The position numbers were made by a program, and so were the translations under genes. From assembly GCA_024691045.1 (NCBI GenBank), contig JAILOC010000031.1, positions 1 through 18,179 of the forward strand: a stretch of 18,179 bases of DNA. The letters are read 5' to 3'. Under the pieces are notes generated by a model. The model did no database searches and had not been told where the DNA came from. It worked only from the letters and a program-made list of their open reading frames with translations. Position 1 is the first letter of the stretch; each line of letters starts with the position of its first letter. Origin of the DNA: Lachnospiraceae bacterium (lineage in GTDB: Bacteria; Bacillota_A; Clostridia; Lachnospirales; Lachnospiraceae). Of this stretch, positions 7,246 through 15,198 are shown piece after piece.

Positions 7246-8874
7246 ATGAAATTTGATATTCTCAAGAATAAGTATTACCTCTATATAACCGAATTCTTCT
7301 CAGGAATGGCCGTGATGGCCGTCGAGCTCGGCGCATCAAGGCTCCTTGCCCCGTATTTTTCGTCTTCACAGATAGTATGGACCATAATAATCGGAACCAT
7401 AATGATCGCGATGGCTCTCGGAAACGTTGCCGGCGGAAAATGGGCCGACAAGGATAATAACCCCGCAAGGCTCTTTAAAAGGATCCTCATAGCTGCGGTA
7501 TGGATCTCGTTCATCCCGGTTCTCGGAAAATATGTGATCCTCGGCATTACCGGAGTCATGATCGTGACCGTTTCCACAAAGCTGCTTATCTGGTCTTCCT
7601 TTGCGGCCTGCATGATCATATTCGTGTTCCCGCTCTTCCTTCTGGGCACAGTGACCCCTTCCCTGGTTAAATTCACCATTTCGGATATCGGTGAGAGCGG
7701 CTCCGTTGCCGGAAAGCTCGGTGCATGCAACACAATAGGTTCGATCCTGGGAACCTTCCTTCCAACCTTCGTGACCATACCGAGTGTCGGAACGAGTGTG
7801 ACATTCCTGATCTTTTCCGGGATCCTGCTTGTCATAGGACTGACATTTTTTGTTTCTAAGAAAACAAAGCCCGTTTTATGCATCGTTTCAACGGTTCTTT
7901 TCATCGTTGCTTCGGTCTTCGGTCACACCTCCCACTTCGCATTCTGGGTTTCCGACCTTACCTACGAAGGCGAATCGGTCTACAATTACCTTCAGGTAAG
8001 CGACACCGACTATGCTACATATCTTTCGACGAATGTCCTTTTCGGCGTCCAGTCAATGAGGGTAAAATCCGGCGACTTTACCGGAATGTATTATGACTAT
8101 GCCCTGGCCGCCCCCGTAATGGCACGCGGCTATGAGGATCCTTCATCGGAAGCTTCGGTCAGGGGATCCCGTGAGCAGGACATCCTGATCCTCGGTATGG
8201 GAACCGGAACCTTTGCGGTCCAATGCAAAAAGCTCTTCCCCGGCTGTAATATCAAGGGCGTTGAGATCGATGACAAGATCACGGACCTTGCACACGAATA
8301 CTTTGAGCTTCCGGATGATATAGAAGTCATTACCTATGACGGAAGGGCATACCTTGAAGCAGATGACGGAAAATACGACGTGATCATGGTCGATGCGTAC
8401 CAGGACATCACTATCCCCTTTCAGATGAGCTCCGTGGAATTCTTCACACTGGTAAGGGACCATCTCAAGGATAACGGAATCATGGTCATGAATATGAACA
8501 TGCACGGAAACGGCGAAACCGATATCACCACTTACCTGTCGGATACGGTTGCCAGTGTTTTCCCCAATGTAGCTACCGTCAATGTCAAGGGCTCCACAAA
8601 CAGAGAGCTTTTCGCATCGATGAATATCGATCTGTACAGATCGCTTGAATTCAACACGCTTATATCCTCGGATTCCAAATTCGTAAACGTTATGGGCCCC
8701 GTTCTTAACGGTCTCACCAAATACGAAGGAACCGGCCTGATCCTCACTGACGACAAAGCTCCTGTCGAGCTTCTCGGAATGGAGGTCATCGACGTTCTCA
8801 TTGAGGGTGAGATCGGATATTACAAGGACATTTTCGAAAAAGACGGCCTGTCAGGACTTATCGAAAGCTTCTGA
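7246..8874 (+). CDS. Membrane-fused spermidine synthase-like protein
   Basis: This 542-residue protein joins an N-terminal membrane domain of about six or seven hydrophobic segments (residues 10-235) to a C-terminal spermidine-synthase-like methyltransferase fold (from about 310). The SAM-type nucleotide pocket is visible as ILILGMGTGTF, followed by an acidic strand end GVEIDD, the DGRAYLE strand, and YDVIMVDAYQ at the active-site aspartate position. Such fusions are usually annotated as spermidine synthase or fused MFS/spermidine synthase; polyamine formation by them is rarely proven. The ATG at 7246 is chosen because GGAAAG lies seven bases upstream and the membrane domain follows at once. 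A longer frame back to 7054 would run through the promoter and antisense to the small gene. The partner gene follows after 13 bases. Confidence 0.83.
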   Translation: MKFDILKNKYYLYITEFFSGMAVMAVELGASRLLAPYFSSSQIVWTIIIGTIMIAMALGNVAGGKWADKDNNPARLFKRILIAAVWISFIPVLGKYVILGITGVMIVTVSTKLLIWSSFAACMIIFVFPLFLLGTVTPSLVKFTISDIGESGSVAGKLGACNTIGSILGTFLPTFVTIPSVGTSVTFLIFSGILLVIGLTFFVSKKTKPVLCIVSTVLFIVASVFGHTSHFAFWVSDLTYEGESVYNYLQVSDTDYATYLSTNVLFGVQSMRVKSGDFTGMYYDYALAAPVMARGYEDPSSEASVRGSREQDILILGMGTGTFAVQCKKLFPGCNIKGVEIDDKITDLAHEYFELPDDIEVITYDGRAYLEADDGKYDVIMVDAYQDITIPFQMSSVEFFTLVRDHLKDNGIMVMNMNMHGNGETDITTYLSDTVASVFPNVATVNVKGSTNRELFASMNIDLYRSLEFNTLISSDSKFVNVMGPVLNGLTKYEGTGLILTDDKAPVELLGMEVIDVLIEGEIGYYKDIFEKDGLSGLIESF

Positions 8875-8887
8875 CCCGGAGGAATAT

Positions 8888-10177
8888 ATGAAGATCCGAG
8901 TGGAAAAAAGATCATATGAAGAAGTTCTCAGTCTGCCGCCCGCAAGGGTATTCGATCCCGAAAAGCCTTCGGGCATTCTTCGCGCGCTCATAAAACTGCT
9001 TTCGTCATCCGAACTGAAAAAGACCGATTTCAAACTGAATGTAGGAGATATGAAAGGAGTCCTTCCCAAGGAGCCCGCTCTCTACCTGATGAACCATTCC
9101 TGCTTTACCGATCTTATGATCGCACCCCATGTCATTGAAGGTCCCTACAACATCGTAGCGACCACGGATGCATTTGTCGGAAAAGAAGGCTTAATGAGGG
9201 CCATCGGCTGTATCCCCACACAGAAATTCCAGCCGGATATCAGGCTTATCAAGGACATATCCTATGCTCTGAACGAGCTTCATACATCGGTCCTTATGTA
9301 CCCCGAAGCGGGATATACCTTTGACGGAACGACCACAACCCTTCCCGATTCCCTCGGAAAACTGGTCAAGATCCTCGGATTTCCCGTGGTGATGATCCGG
9401 ACGCACGGAGCTTTCCTTCGCGATCCTCTCTATAACGGACTGAGGATCAGAAAGTGCAAAATATCCGCCGACAAATATACCCTCTTTACCGGAGATGAGC
9501 TTAATGACCTTTCCACCTCTGAGATCAATGCCCGTATCAGAGAAGCTTTCTCTTTCGACAATTTCAGGGAACAGTACGAAACGGGAACGAAGATCACGGA
9601 GGATTTCCGTGCGGAGGGCCTGTCACGCGTTCTATACAAATGCCCCGTCTGCGGAAAAGAAGGAAAAATGCACGCCTCCGGCACAGAGCTTAAATGTGAC
9701 GAATGCGGTGCGGCATGGGAACTTAACGAGCTCGGAAGAATAAATCTTACGAGTGAAAAACCTTCGGAAATACTCGCACCCGAGCTCTTCGAGCATATTC
9801 CCGACTGGTTTGCCTGGGAAAGACAATGCGTAAGAAAGGAGCTCGAAGAAGGTACCTATCTTCTCGATGTTCCCGTTCGCGTATATATGATCGTCGATTA
9901 TAATGCCATGTACGAAGTCGGAAACGGAAGGCTGAAGCATACGAACAGAGGCTTCCATCTGACAGGCTGCGACGGAAAACTCGACTTTAAGCAAAAGCCC
10001 CTTTCCTCCTACAGCGTAAATTCCGATTACTTCTTCTATGAGATAGGGGATATGATCTCTATCGGCGACAAGAACGGTCTCCTCTACTGCTTCCCGCCCG
10101 AGGACATCGATGTGGTTGCCAAGACCCGCTTAGCCGCCGAAGAACTCTACAAGATAAAGAAAAACTCTGCTCTGTGA
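8888..10177 (+). CDS. PlsC-like acyltransferase with zinc ribbon and extra C-terminal domain
   Basis: This 429-residue protein begins with a lysophospholipid acyltransferase (PlsC-type) domain at about residues 55-220. The catalytic HX4D motif is His70 to Asp75 in NHSCFTD, and the second acyltransferase block appears as MYPEAG near residue 140. That domain would acylate a lysophosphatidate-like lipid at the membrane. Unlike standard PlsC (about 200-250 residues), it continues into a four-cysteine zinc ribbon (Cys252, 255, 270, 273; CPVCG and CDECG) and a further region of about 150 residues that I do not recognise. The ATG is preceded by GGAGG six bases upstream, 13 bases after the previous stop, so the two genes form an operon. 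The stop codon lies at the loop of the terminator. Substrate and role of the C-terminal region are unknown. Confidence 0.78.
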   Translation: MKIRVEKRSYEEVLSLPPARVFDPEKPSGILRALIKLLSSSELKKTDFKLNVGDMKGVLPKEPALYLMNHSCFTDLMIAPHVIEGPYNIVATTDAFVGKEGLMRAIGCIPTQKFQPDIRLIKDISYALNELHTSVLMYPEAGYTFDGTTTTLPDSLGKLVKILGFPVVMIRTHGAFLRDPLYNGLRIRKCKISADKYTLFTGDELNDLSTSEINARIREAFSFDNFREQYETGTKITEDFRAEGLSRVLYKCPVCGKEGKMHASGTELKCDECGAAWELNELGRINLTSEKPSEILAPELFEHIPDWFAWERQCVRKELEEGTYLLDVPVRVYMIVDYNAMYEVGNGRLKHTNRGFHLTGCDGKLDFKQKPLSSYSVNSDYFFYEIGDMISIGDKNGLLYCFPPEDIDVVAKTRLAAEELYKIKKNSAL

Positions 10178-10188
10178 GCAGAGTTTTT
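10161..10188. terminator. Bidirectional rho-independent terminator
   Basis: A 12-base perfect stem (AAAACTCTGCTC with GAGCAGAGTTTT, three-base loop) ends in five T residues on the plus strand and has five A residues on its other side. It can therefore stop transcription from both directions. It separates the plus-strand acyltransferase gene, whose TGA stop begins in the loop, from the converging minus-strand GGDEF gene ending at 10195. Confidence 0.92.
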
Positions 10189-10194
10189 ATGATC

Positions 10195-11937
10195 TTATCT
10201 TTTTATCTTCATTTCCTTCTTCATTTCATACATCCTCGCATCTGCGATACGAAGGCCGTCCCTTATATTCCTGACATCGCCGTCAAAGGAATCATAGCTT
10301 CCGTATGCGGTGCTCATCTTAAGTCCCGAATGTCCCGTATCCTTGTTGGACAAGATCGCATTCAGATCCCTCAGCTTTCCTTCGATCCACTTTCTGTCAC
10401 CCTCAGCCTTGGGCTTCATGACATAGACGAATTCGTCGCCGCCTGTCCTGGAAATATAACCCTTTCCTTCGAAGTTATTCTTAAGTGTTTCCGCAAACAG
10501 CTGTATGTACTTATCCCCTTCTTCATGCCCGTACGTATCATTCGCGGCTTTCAGACTGTTGAGGTCAAACTCTACGACTATATACTGCTCGCCGGATGCA
10601 TCGATCTCATCGAAATACTGCTCGGTCGCCTGTCTGTTATTGAGCCCCGTGAGCGCATCGGTATAGGCGAGCTTTGAGATCAGTCCGACTCTTTCCTCTT
10701 CACGCGCTCCTCTTACCGTATCACTCATATAATCGAAGAACAGCGACAGCACGAACACTATCATGACTACATAGAGCGCGCTCATTGCAAACCCGGCGCT
10801 TCCCCTGGGAGAAATACGTGAATAGTAATTATACCTGGCAAGATCGACCAGAGCCGCAATGCCCGTCATTATCGTGGCATACGCGGAGATCATATGAACA
10901 TTGACTCCCTTTACAAGATCGTAAATCCTCACACCAACCAGTATTGCAACAACGAACACATCATATATATGTGCTATTGAAATATATGTGCGAAGTCCGA
11001 CCCCGCCATAATAATGCCGGTACCATACATAAGAGACAAATATCACGCCGAAAAGCCAGGCAAGGCCGTAGAACGTATTTCTGATGCGGGCCTTTCTTAT
11101 ACCCTTCGGATCCTTGAACTTTCCTGTCTCAAAATGAAAACCTATGAAGAAGATCGGAAGAAAATAAAACGAATAATAATTGATCTCGACCTTGGTGATC
11201 AGATCGGTGGTGAAGATCTCGGAAAGATTGGATCCGGTAAAGATCCAGATACCGAATGCCATTGCAAGGAGTGCAAGGCTCGAAAACCTTACCGTATCCG
11301 CAAAGGAGAACGTTCTTCGGAACTCCTGGGCAAGTGCCATCACGATCATGGACATTCCGACCACTATGAAAAAGAAAGAAAGAGCAAGATAATAAATATT
11401 TAATGACGCATAGTCCTGGAAGAATGTGTCCGCCTTCCATATTTCGGGGCTTGCGAGCGAAGAAAATGCATTATTTTCACCGGCACGGAATATCATCTTC
11501 AACTGCTTTCCGCCGGCATTTTCGCCGATGGGAACGGTATAGAATCCGCTTCCGAGAGTCTCTCCCTTCTCGTATCTGTCAAGATCGGCGGTAAAGATCT
11601 CTTCCCCGTCAAGGAAGACTCTTACATCATAATAATGCACACGTACCATCAGCATGCTGTCTTTGGTCACAGCAGCGGGAATGGTGCAGGTAAGCTCGAC
11701 CTCATCACCTCTCCTGGTCTCACCGAATGAAAACGATCTGAGATCCACTCCGGAATAATAACCGTCGTTAAACCTGAGATCCCATCCGAAATTAAGGATC
11801 TGCTCCGGTCCCTTTCCCTTATACATATACGATAACCATCTCTGCAGGCTTGCAAGGGCGACAACGCATATGGCAAGCATTACAATCAGACGTATTACCG
11901 TTGTTATCACTTGGATTTTTGTCGGTTTTTCTTTCAC
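10195..11937 (-). CDS. Membrane-bound GGDEF diguanylate cyclase with extracytoplasmic sensor
   Basis: This 580-residue protein probably makes cyclic di-GMP from two GTP. An N-terminal membrane anchor (about 10-33) is followed by an extracytoplasmic beta-rich region (45-170; a DVRVFLDGEEI strand pair resembles jelly-roll sensor domains of the 7TMR-DISM type). About seven membrane segments follow (183-410), then a charged linker and a GGDEF domain at about 430-578. The active site is intact: D458 in VEFDLN and GGDEF at 499-503. The four residues that would form the inhibitory RxxD site read EGKG, so product inhibition is probably absent. The start is GTG at 11937; no ATG occurs between it and the upstream in-frame stop, and the ribosome binding site is weak (GGAAA, about ten bases upstream). 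It follows the GH25 gene by 60 bases. Confidence 0.92.
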   Translation of the reverse strand: MKEKPTKIQVITTVIRLIVMLAICVVALASLQRWLSYMYKGKGPEQILNFGWDLRFNDGYYSGVDLRSFSFGETRRGDEVELTCTIPAAVTKDSMLMVRVHYYDVRVFLDGEEIFTADLDRYEKGETLGSGFYTVPIGENAGGKQLKMIFRAGENNAFSSLASPEIWKADTFFQDYASLNIYYLALSFFFIVVGMSMIVMALAQEFRRTFSFADTVRFSSLALLAMAFGIWIFTGSNLSEIFTTDLITKVEINYYSFYFLPIFFIGFHFETGKFKDPKGIRKARIRNTFYGLAWLFGVIFVSYVWYRHYYGGVGLRTYISIAHIYDVFVVAILVGVRIYDLVKGVNVHMISAYATIMTGIAALVDLARYNYYSRISPRGSAGFAMSALYVVMIVFVLSLFFDYMSDTVRGAREEERVGLISKLAYTDALTGLNNRQATEQYFDEIDASGEQYIVVEFDLNSLKAANDTYGHEEGDKYIQLFAETLKNNFEGKGYISRTGGDEFVYVMKPKAEGDRKWIEGKLRDLNAILSNKDTGHSGLKMSTAYGSYDSFDGDVRNIRDGLRIADARMYEMKKEMKIKR

Positions 11938-11978
11938 GGTCTGAATTTCCGGCCCCTCACCGGACCCTCATCACATAT

Positions 11979-11994
11979 CTTTCCCGAAGGAAAG
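11979..11994 (-). other. UUCG-tetraloop hairpin between the GH25 and GGDEF genes
   Basis: On the minus strand CTTTCC, TTCG, GGAAAG forms a six-base stem capped by an exceptionally stable C(UUCG)G tetraloop, three bases after the GH25 stop codon. No T-run follows, so it is more likely a 3'-end stabiliser or a weak attenuator than a full terminator. A second small stem (TCCGG with CCGGA, 11948-11964) follows just before the GGDEF start. Confidence 0.5.
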
Positions 11995-11997
11995 CAA

Positions 11998-13458
11998 TTA
12001 CTTAACCATCATCGCAAGTCCGTTTGTGTCAGCGATATATACATGTCCCGCTGCATCTGTTGCGGTTCCGTTCACAAGAAGAGCTCCTCCCTTAAGAGGA
12101 TCGAAGTAGAAGGAAAGACCGCTCACTGATACCAGTCCGGTCTGAAGTCTTCCGTTGGTATCGGCATAATAAAGTGAGTTTCCGTTTGCAAAGAGACCTC
12201 TCTGAAGCGCTCCGCCTGCTGCGGGATCAAAGTAATAGGTATTGATGCCGTCAGAAATAAATCCGGTCTTCATTGCTCCGCCGCTTACCGGATCGAAGAA
12301 ATAAGTGCTTCCTCCGATGTTCTGCATTCCGGTAAGGATATGTCCGGCGGTATCGGCATAGAATATGCCGCTTGGGGTATTGAACATTCCCGTCTGCATG
12401 ATTCCTGTAGCGGGATCGAGATAATAAGTAAATACACCGTCGGAAATAAATCCGGTCTGCATAAGTCCGCTGATATCGAAGAAATACATATTTCCGAGGA
12501 TGTTCTGCCATCCGGCGACCATGTGTCCGTTCTCATCGAAATACCTGAGACCGTCACCCAGATTTACAAATCCTACCTGCATAAGACCGGTGGGATCGAA
12601 ATAGTAGATGAAATCCCCGACCGGGTAAAGAGCGCCCGCGATCAGGTGTCCGAATGCATCAACATAATAAATTCCGCCGTTCACATTCACAAATCTGTTC
12701 GACTGTCTTCTGTAATTCTCGTAATAATATGTGTATCCGTCTCTTGCAACAAATCCGAAAGGAACGATATATGAGGAGAGATCCTTGAACTGGTAGTCTA
12801 TATCGACTTGTCCCCTGATACCGGGGATAGAACCGCTGTCGGTAGCCTGCCAGAATGCAGCCCCGTCATCGGTACAGCAGTTGTACCATTGTGCGACCCA
12901 TCTGTCATATCCGAAAGGTCCTATCGTGCTTTTGAACATACTCCTGTTGGAATAGACCATAGGATAATAACCCGCAGCCTCGACCGTCTGGCAGAATACC
13001 TGACAGATCATAGCGTTGGTAAGCGGATCGAGAGCCTTCTGCCTGTAGTTTTCAAGATCGAGAACTACGGGCATGTTTATTGAATAAGGCTCGATCGCAT
13101 TGACTATCCACTGAGCCTCGATGATACCGTCCTGTACGCTTGAAGCGTAGGAATAGATGTATACTCCGGTCTTGATGCCCGCAGCCTGTGCTCCGGCCAT
13201 GTTCTGGAAAAACTTATCGTCAAATCCGTAAATTGTTCCGCCGCATTTGATGAACGCAAACTGTACTCCGCTTGCCTTTACCGCATTCCAGTCGATATCG
13301 CCCTGCCATGCGGATACATCAATGCCCCATGCAATGGCATTCTGTGCATATTTGTCCGCATGAACGGTATCCGAACCCTTCAGGGGGATGCAGTTAACCG
13401 CCATTAATATCGCCAGTATGCCGCAAACTATCGCCCTTACTCTCATTAAAAGCTTCAT
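11998..13458 (-). CDS. Secreted GH25 muramidase with C-terminal cell-wall-binding repeats
   Basis: This 486-residue protein is a glycoside hydrolase family 25 lysozyme, which cuts the beta-1,4 bond between N-acetylmuramic acid and N-acetylglucosamine. Residues 1-34 form a signal peptide with a likely cut after VHA. The GH25 domain spans about 44-235: GIDVSAWQG (Asp47), the catalytic DLE (Asp134, Glu136) and VDIDYQF (Asp219). From about 244 to 480 run roughly ten repeats of about 20-24 residues of the cell-wall/choline-binding type (YYFD, then G and a TG or AG turn). Most lack the tryptophans that form choline sites; AGWQNI is an exception, so the ligand is uncertain. TAAGGAG stands five bases before the ATG. 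The protein likely acts outside the cell in wall remodelling or separation of daughter cells. Confidence 0.93.
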   Translation of the reverse strand: MKLLMRVRAIVCGILAILMAVNCIPLKGSDTVHADKYAQNAIAWGIDVSAWQGDIDWNAVKASGVQFAFIKCGGTIYGFDDKFFQNMAGAQAAGIKTGVYIYSYASSVQDGIIEAQWIVNAIEPYSINMPVVLDLENYRQKALDPLTNAMICQVFCQTVEAAGYYPMVYSNRSMFKSTIGPFGYDRWVAQWYNCCTDDGAAFWQATDSGSIPGIRGQVDIDYQFKDLSSYIVPFGFVARDGYTYYYENYRRQSNRFVNVNGGIYYVDAFGHLIAGALYPVGDFIYYFDPTGLMQVGFVNLGDGLRYFDENGHMVAGWQNILGNMYFFDISGLMQTGFISDGVFTYYLDPATGIMQTGMFNTPSGIFYADTAGHILTGMQNIGGSTYFFDPVSGGAMKTGFISDGINTYYFDPAAGGALQRGLFANGNSLYYADTNGRLQTGLVSVSGLSFYFDPLKGGALLVNGTATDAAGHVYIADTNGLAMMVK

Positions 13459-13510
13459 ATATTCTCCTTAAATACGGTATGTTGCATTTTTAACTAAATT
13501 TAACCAATAT

Positions 13511-13539
13511 ATTATACCAACAAAAAAGGAGCGGTGCAA
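13511..13539 (-). promoter_or_regulatory. Predicted promoter of the GH25 gene (extended -10)
   Basis: On the minus strand TGG directly precedes a perfect TATAAT (13511-13516), giving an extended -10 element. With a 17-base spacer the -35 is TTGCAC (13534-13539), a weak match that lies inside the livF terminator hairpin. Transcription would start near 13504, leaving a leader of about 45 bases before the GH25 ATG. Confidence 0.6.
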
Positions 13540-13547
13540 ACCGCTCC
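13521..13547 (-). terminator. Rho-independent terminator of the liv operon
   Basis: Read on the minus strand, GGAGCGG and CCGCTCC form a perfect seven-base GC-rich stem around a six-base loop, followed at once by six T residues. It lies 31 bases after the livF stop codon and should end the livKHMGF transcript. Confidence 0.93.
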
Positions 13548-13577
13548 CATTCTGCGCAGTATGGAAAAGACGCTTTT

Positions 13578-14288
13578 TCAGCCTCCGAGATAAGCCTTCT
13601 TGACAGAGTCGTCATTGAGAAGATCCTTACCCGTTCCGGTATTGACTATCCTTCCTGTTTCGAGGACATAAGCCCTGTCCGCGATCGAAAGAGCCATCTG
13701 AGCATTCTGCTCTACCAGAAGAATAGTGGTTCCGGCTTTGTTGAGCGCCTCGATGATCTCGAAGATCTGGTCTACGAGGATGGGTGCAAGTCCCATTGAA
13801 GGCTCGTCGAGCATCATCAGCTTGGGCTTGCTCATAAGAGCTCTTCCCATAGCAAGCATCTGCTGCTCGCCGCCCGATAATGTTCCGGCCATCTGTGACT
13901 GGCGCTCCTTTAATCTGGGGAAATGCTCATATACCTTCTCGAGAGTTTCGGAAATCTCCGATGCAGGTCTGGTATATGCGCCCATCTCGAGGTTTTCTTT
14001 TACGGAAAGCTGGGCGAAGACTCTTCTTCCCTCGGGGCAGAGTGCCATTCCCTCGTTAACAACCTTGTGAGGTGCAACGCCGAGAATGCTTCTTCCTTCG
14101 AATTCGATCGATCCCTCCCTGGGCTTTAAAAGTCCGCCGACTGTGTTGAGGGTTGTGGACTTTCCCGCACCGTTTGCTCCGATAAGGGTAACGATCTCTC
14201 CCTCGGCAACCTCGAAGGATACTCCCTTTATAGCATGTATGCTGCTGTAATAGACGTGCAGATTTTCAACTTTAAGAACTGTTTTCAT
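13578..14288 (-). CDS. livF: Branched-chain amino acid ABC transporter, ATP-binding protein LivF
   Basis: This 236-residue protein is one of two ATPases that power uptake of leucine, isoleucine, valine or related amino acids. Walker A is GANGAGKST at 37-45, the ABC signature is LSGGEQQ from 137, and Walker B is LMMLDEP from 157; a switch histidine is not apparent, and EQNAQ stands in its place as is usual in LivF. Length is typical for LivF (about 235). It is the last gene of the operon, separated from livG by 67 bases containing two hairpins. GGAG lies seven bases before the ATG. Substrate range within the hydrophobic amino acid transporter family, including urea or amide uptake, cannot be fixed from the ATPase. 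Confidence 0.95.
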   Translation of the reverse strand: MKTVLKVENLHVYYSSIHAIKGVSFEVAEGEIVTLIGANGAGKSTTLNTVGGLLKPREGSIEFEGRSILGVAPHKVVNEGMALCPEGRRVFAQLSVKENLEMGAYTRPASEISETLEKVYEHFPRLKERQSQMAGTLSGGEQQMLAMGRALMSKPKLMMLDEPSMGLAPILVDQIFEIIEALNKAGTTILLVEQNAQMALSIADRAYVLETGRIVNTGTGKDLLNDDSVKKAYLGG

Positions 14289-14304
14289 ATTATTTCTCCA
14301 AACC

Positions 14305-14357
14305 GATTAAAGGCCAAAAGCCTTTAATCAGCGTTAATGCCGTAGGCATTTACGCCT
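14305..14357 (-). other. Two adjacent intercistronic hairpins between livG and livF
   Basis: Bases 14305-14329 form a perfect ten-base stem (GATTAAAGGC with GCCTTTAATC, five-base loop). Bases 14330-14357 form a second stem of about 12 pairs with one mismatch around a three-base loop, reaching into the livG TAG stop. The two abut exactly, and the first lies just before the livF ribosome binding site. Neither has a T-run, so a role in message stability or in limiting livF translation is more likely than termination. Confidence 0.65.
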
Positions 14358-15198
14358 AGCCCCTATGTGTTCCGAGATATGCTTCGATAACCTGCGGATT
14401 ACCCTGGATCTGGGAAGGAGTTCCCTTTGCGATGATCCTTCCGAAATTGAGAACGACTATGCTCTCACAGATACCCATGACAAGATTCATATCGTGCTCT
14501 ATGAGAAGCACCGCGATCTGGAATTCATCACGGATCTTGCGGATATTGTTCATAAGTTCTTCGGTCTCCGAAGGGTTCATGCCTGCCGCGGGCTCATCGA
14601 GAAGAAGGAGCTTGGGTCCGGTGGCAAGTGCTCTTACGATCTCAAGTCTTCTCTGCGCACCATAGGGAAGTGAATCCGCAGTGACATTTGCAAGATCTGC
14701 CATGCCGAAGATATCGAGAAGCTCCAGTGCTCTTTCGTGAGCTTTCTTTTCTTCTCTCCAGTAATTGGGAAGTCTGAACACGCCTGCAAAGGTGTGGTAT
14801 CCCATACGGTTATGGAGTCCTATCTTAACATTCTCTTCGACGGTAAGCTTGTCGAAAAGCCTGATATTCTGGAAGGTTCTCGCAATTCCCATCTGGTTGA
14901 CCTGAACGGGTGTCAGGTTGTGGGTATCCTTGCCGCCCAGCATGATGGTTCCTCTGGTGGGCTCATAAACCTTGGTCAGGAGATTGAAGATGGTGGTCTT
15001 GCCGGCTCCGTTGGGACCGATGAGTCCGCATATCTCCGTAGCTCCGATCCCTATGTTGAATTCGTCGACGGCAACCAGTCCGCCGAAATCGATTCCAAGG
15101 TGAGCCGCCTCGAGAACAAGGGGCTTTCCGAGATCCTTCTCGGGTACAAAATTGGGGCTGGGTACATTAACGAGTTTTACTTCGGGAGATTTGCTCAT
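14356..15198 (-). CDS. livG: Branched-chain amino acid ABC transporter, ATP-binding protein LivG
   Basis: This 280-residue protein is the second ATPase of the liv transporter and works at the inner membrane with LivF, LivH and LivM. Walker A is GPNGAGKTT from residue 61. The signature region reads LPYGAQRRLE, the LivG-type variant of LSGGQ, and Walker B is LLLLDEP followed by AAGMNP, which distinguishes LivG from LivF. The C-terminal IEHDMNLVMGICE block carries the switch histidine. An N-terminal extension of about 28 residues precedes the ABC domain, making the protein longer than the usual 255. Its ATG overlaps the livM stop by one base (TAATG), implying coupled translation. It ends in TAG, whereas most genes here end in TAA. 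Confidence 0.96.
   Translation of the reverse strand: MSKSPEVKLVNVPSPNFVPEKDLGKPLVLEAAHLGIDFGGLVAVDEFNIGIGATEICGLIGPNGAGKTTIFNLLTKVYEPTRGTIMLGGKDTHNLTPVQVNQMGIARTFQNIRLFDKLTVEENVKIGLHNRMGYHTFAGVFRLPNYWREEKKAHERALELLDIFGMADLANVTADSLPYGAQRRLEIVRALATGPKLLLLDEPAAGMNPSETEELMNNIRKIRDEFQIAVLLIEHDMNLVMGICESIVVLNFGRIIAKGTPSQIQGNPQVIEAYLGTHRG

Noticed and set aside
8801..8887. A 29-codon N-terminal extension of the acyltransferase gene.
   Set aside because: It would overlap the previous coding region in another frame, while the ATG at 8888 has GGAGG at the right distance.
12050..12720. Repetitive DNA with regularly spaced similar blocks.
   Set aside because: The periodicity encodes the wall-binding repeats of the GH25 protein; block sequences and lengths vary, so it is not a CRISPR array or satellite.
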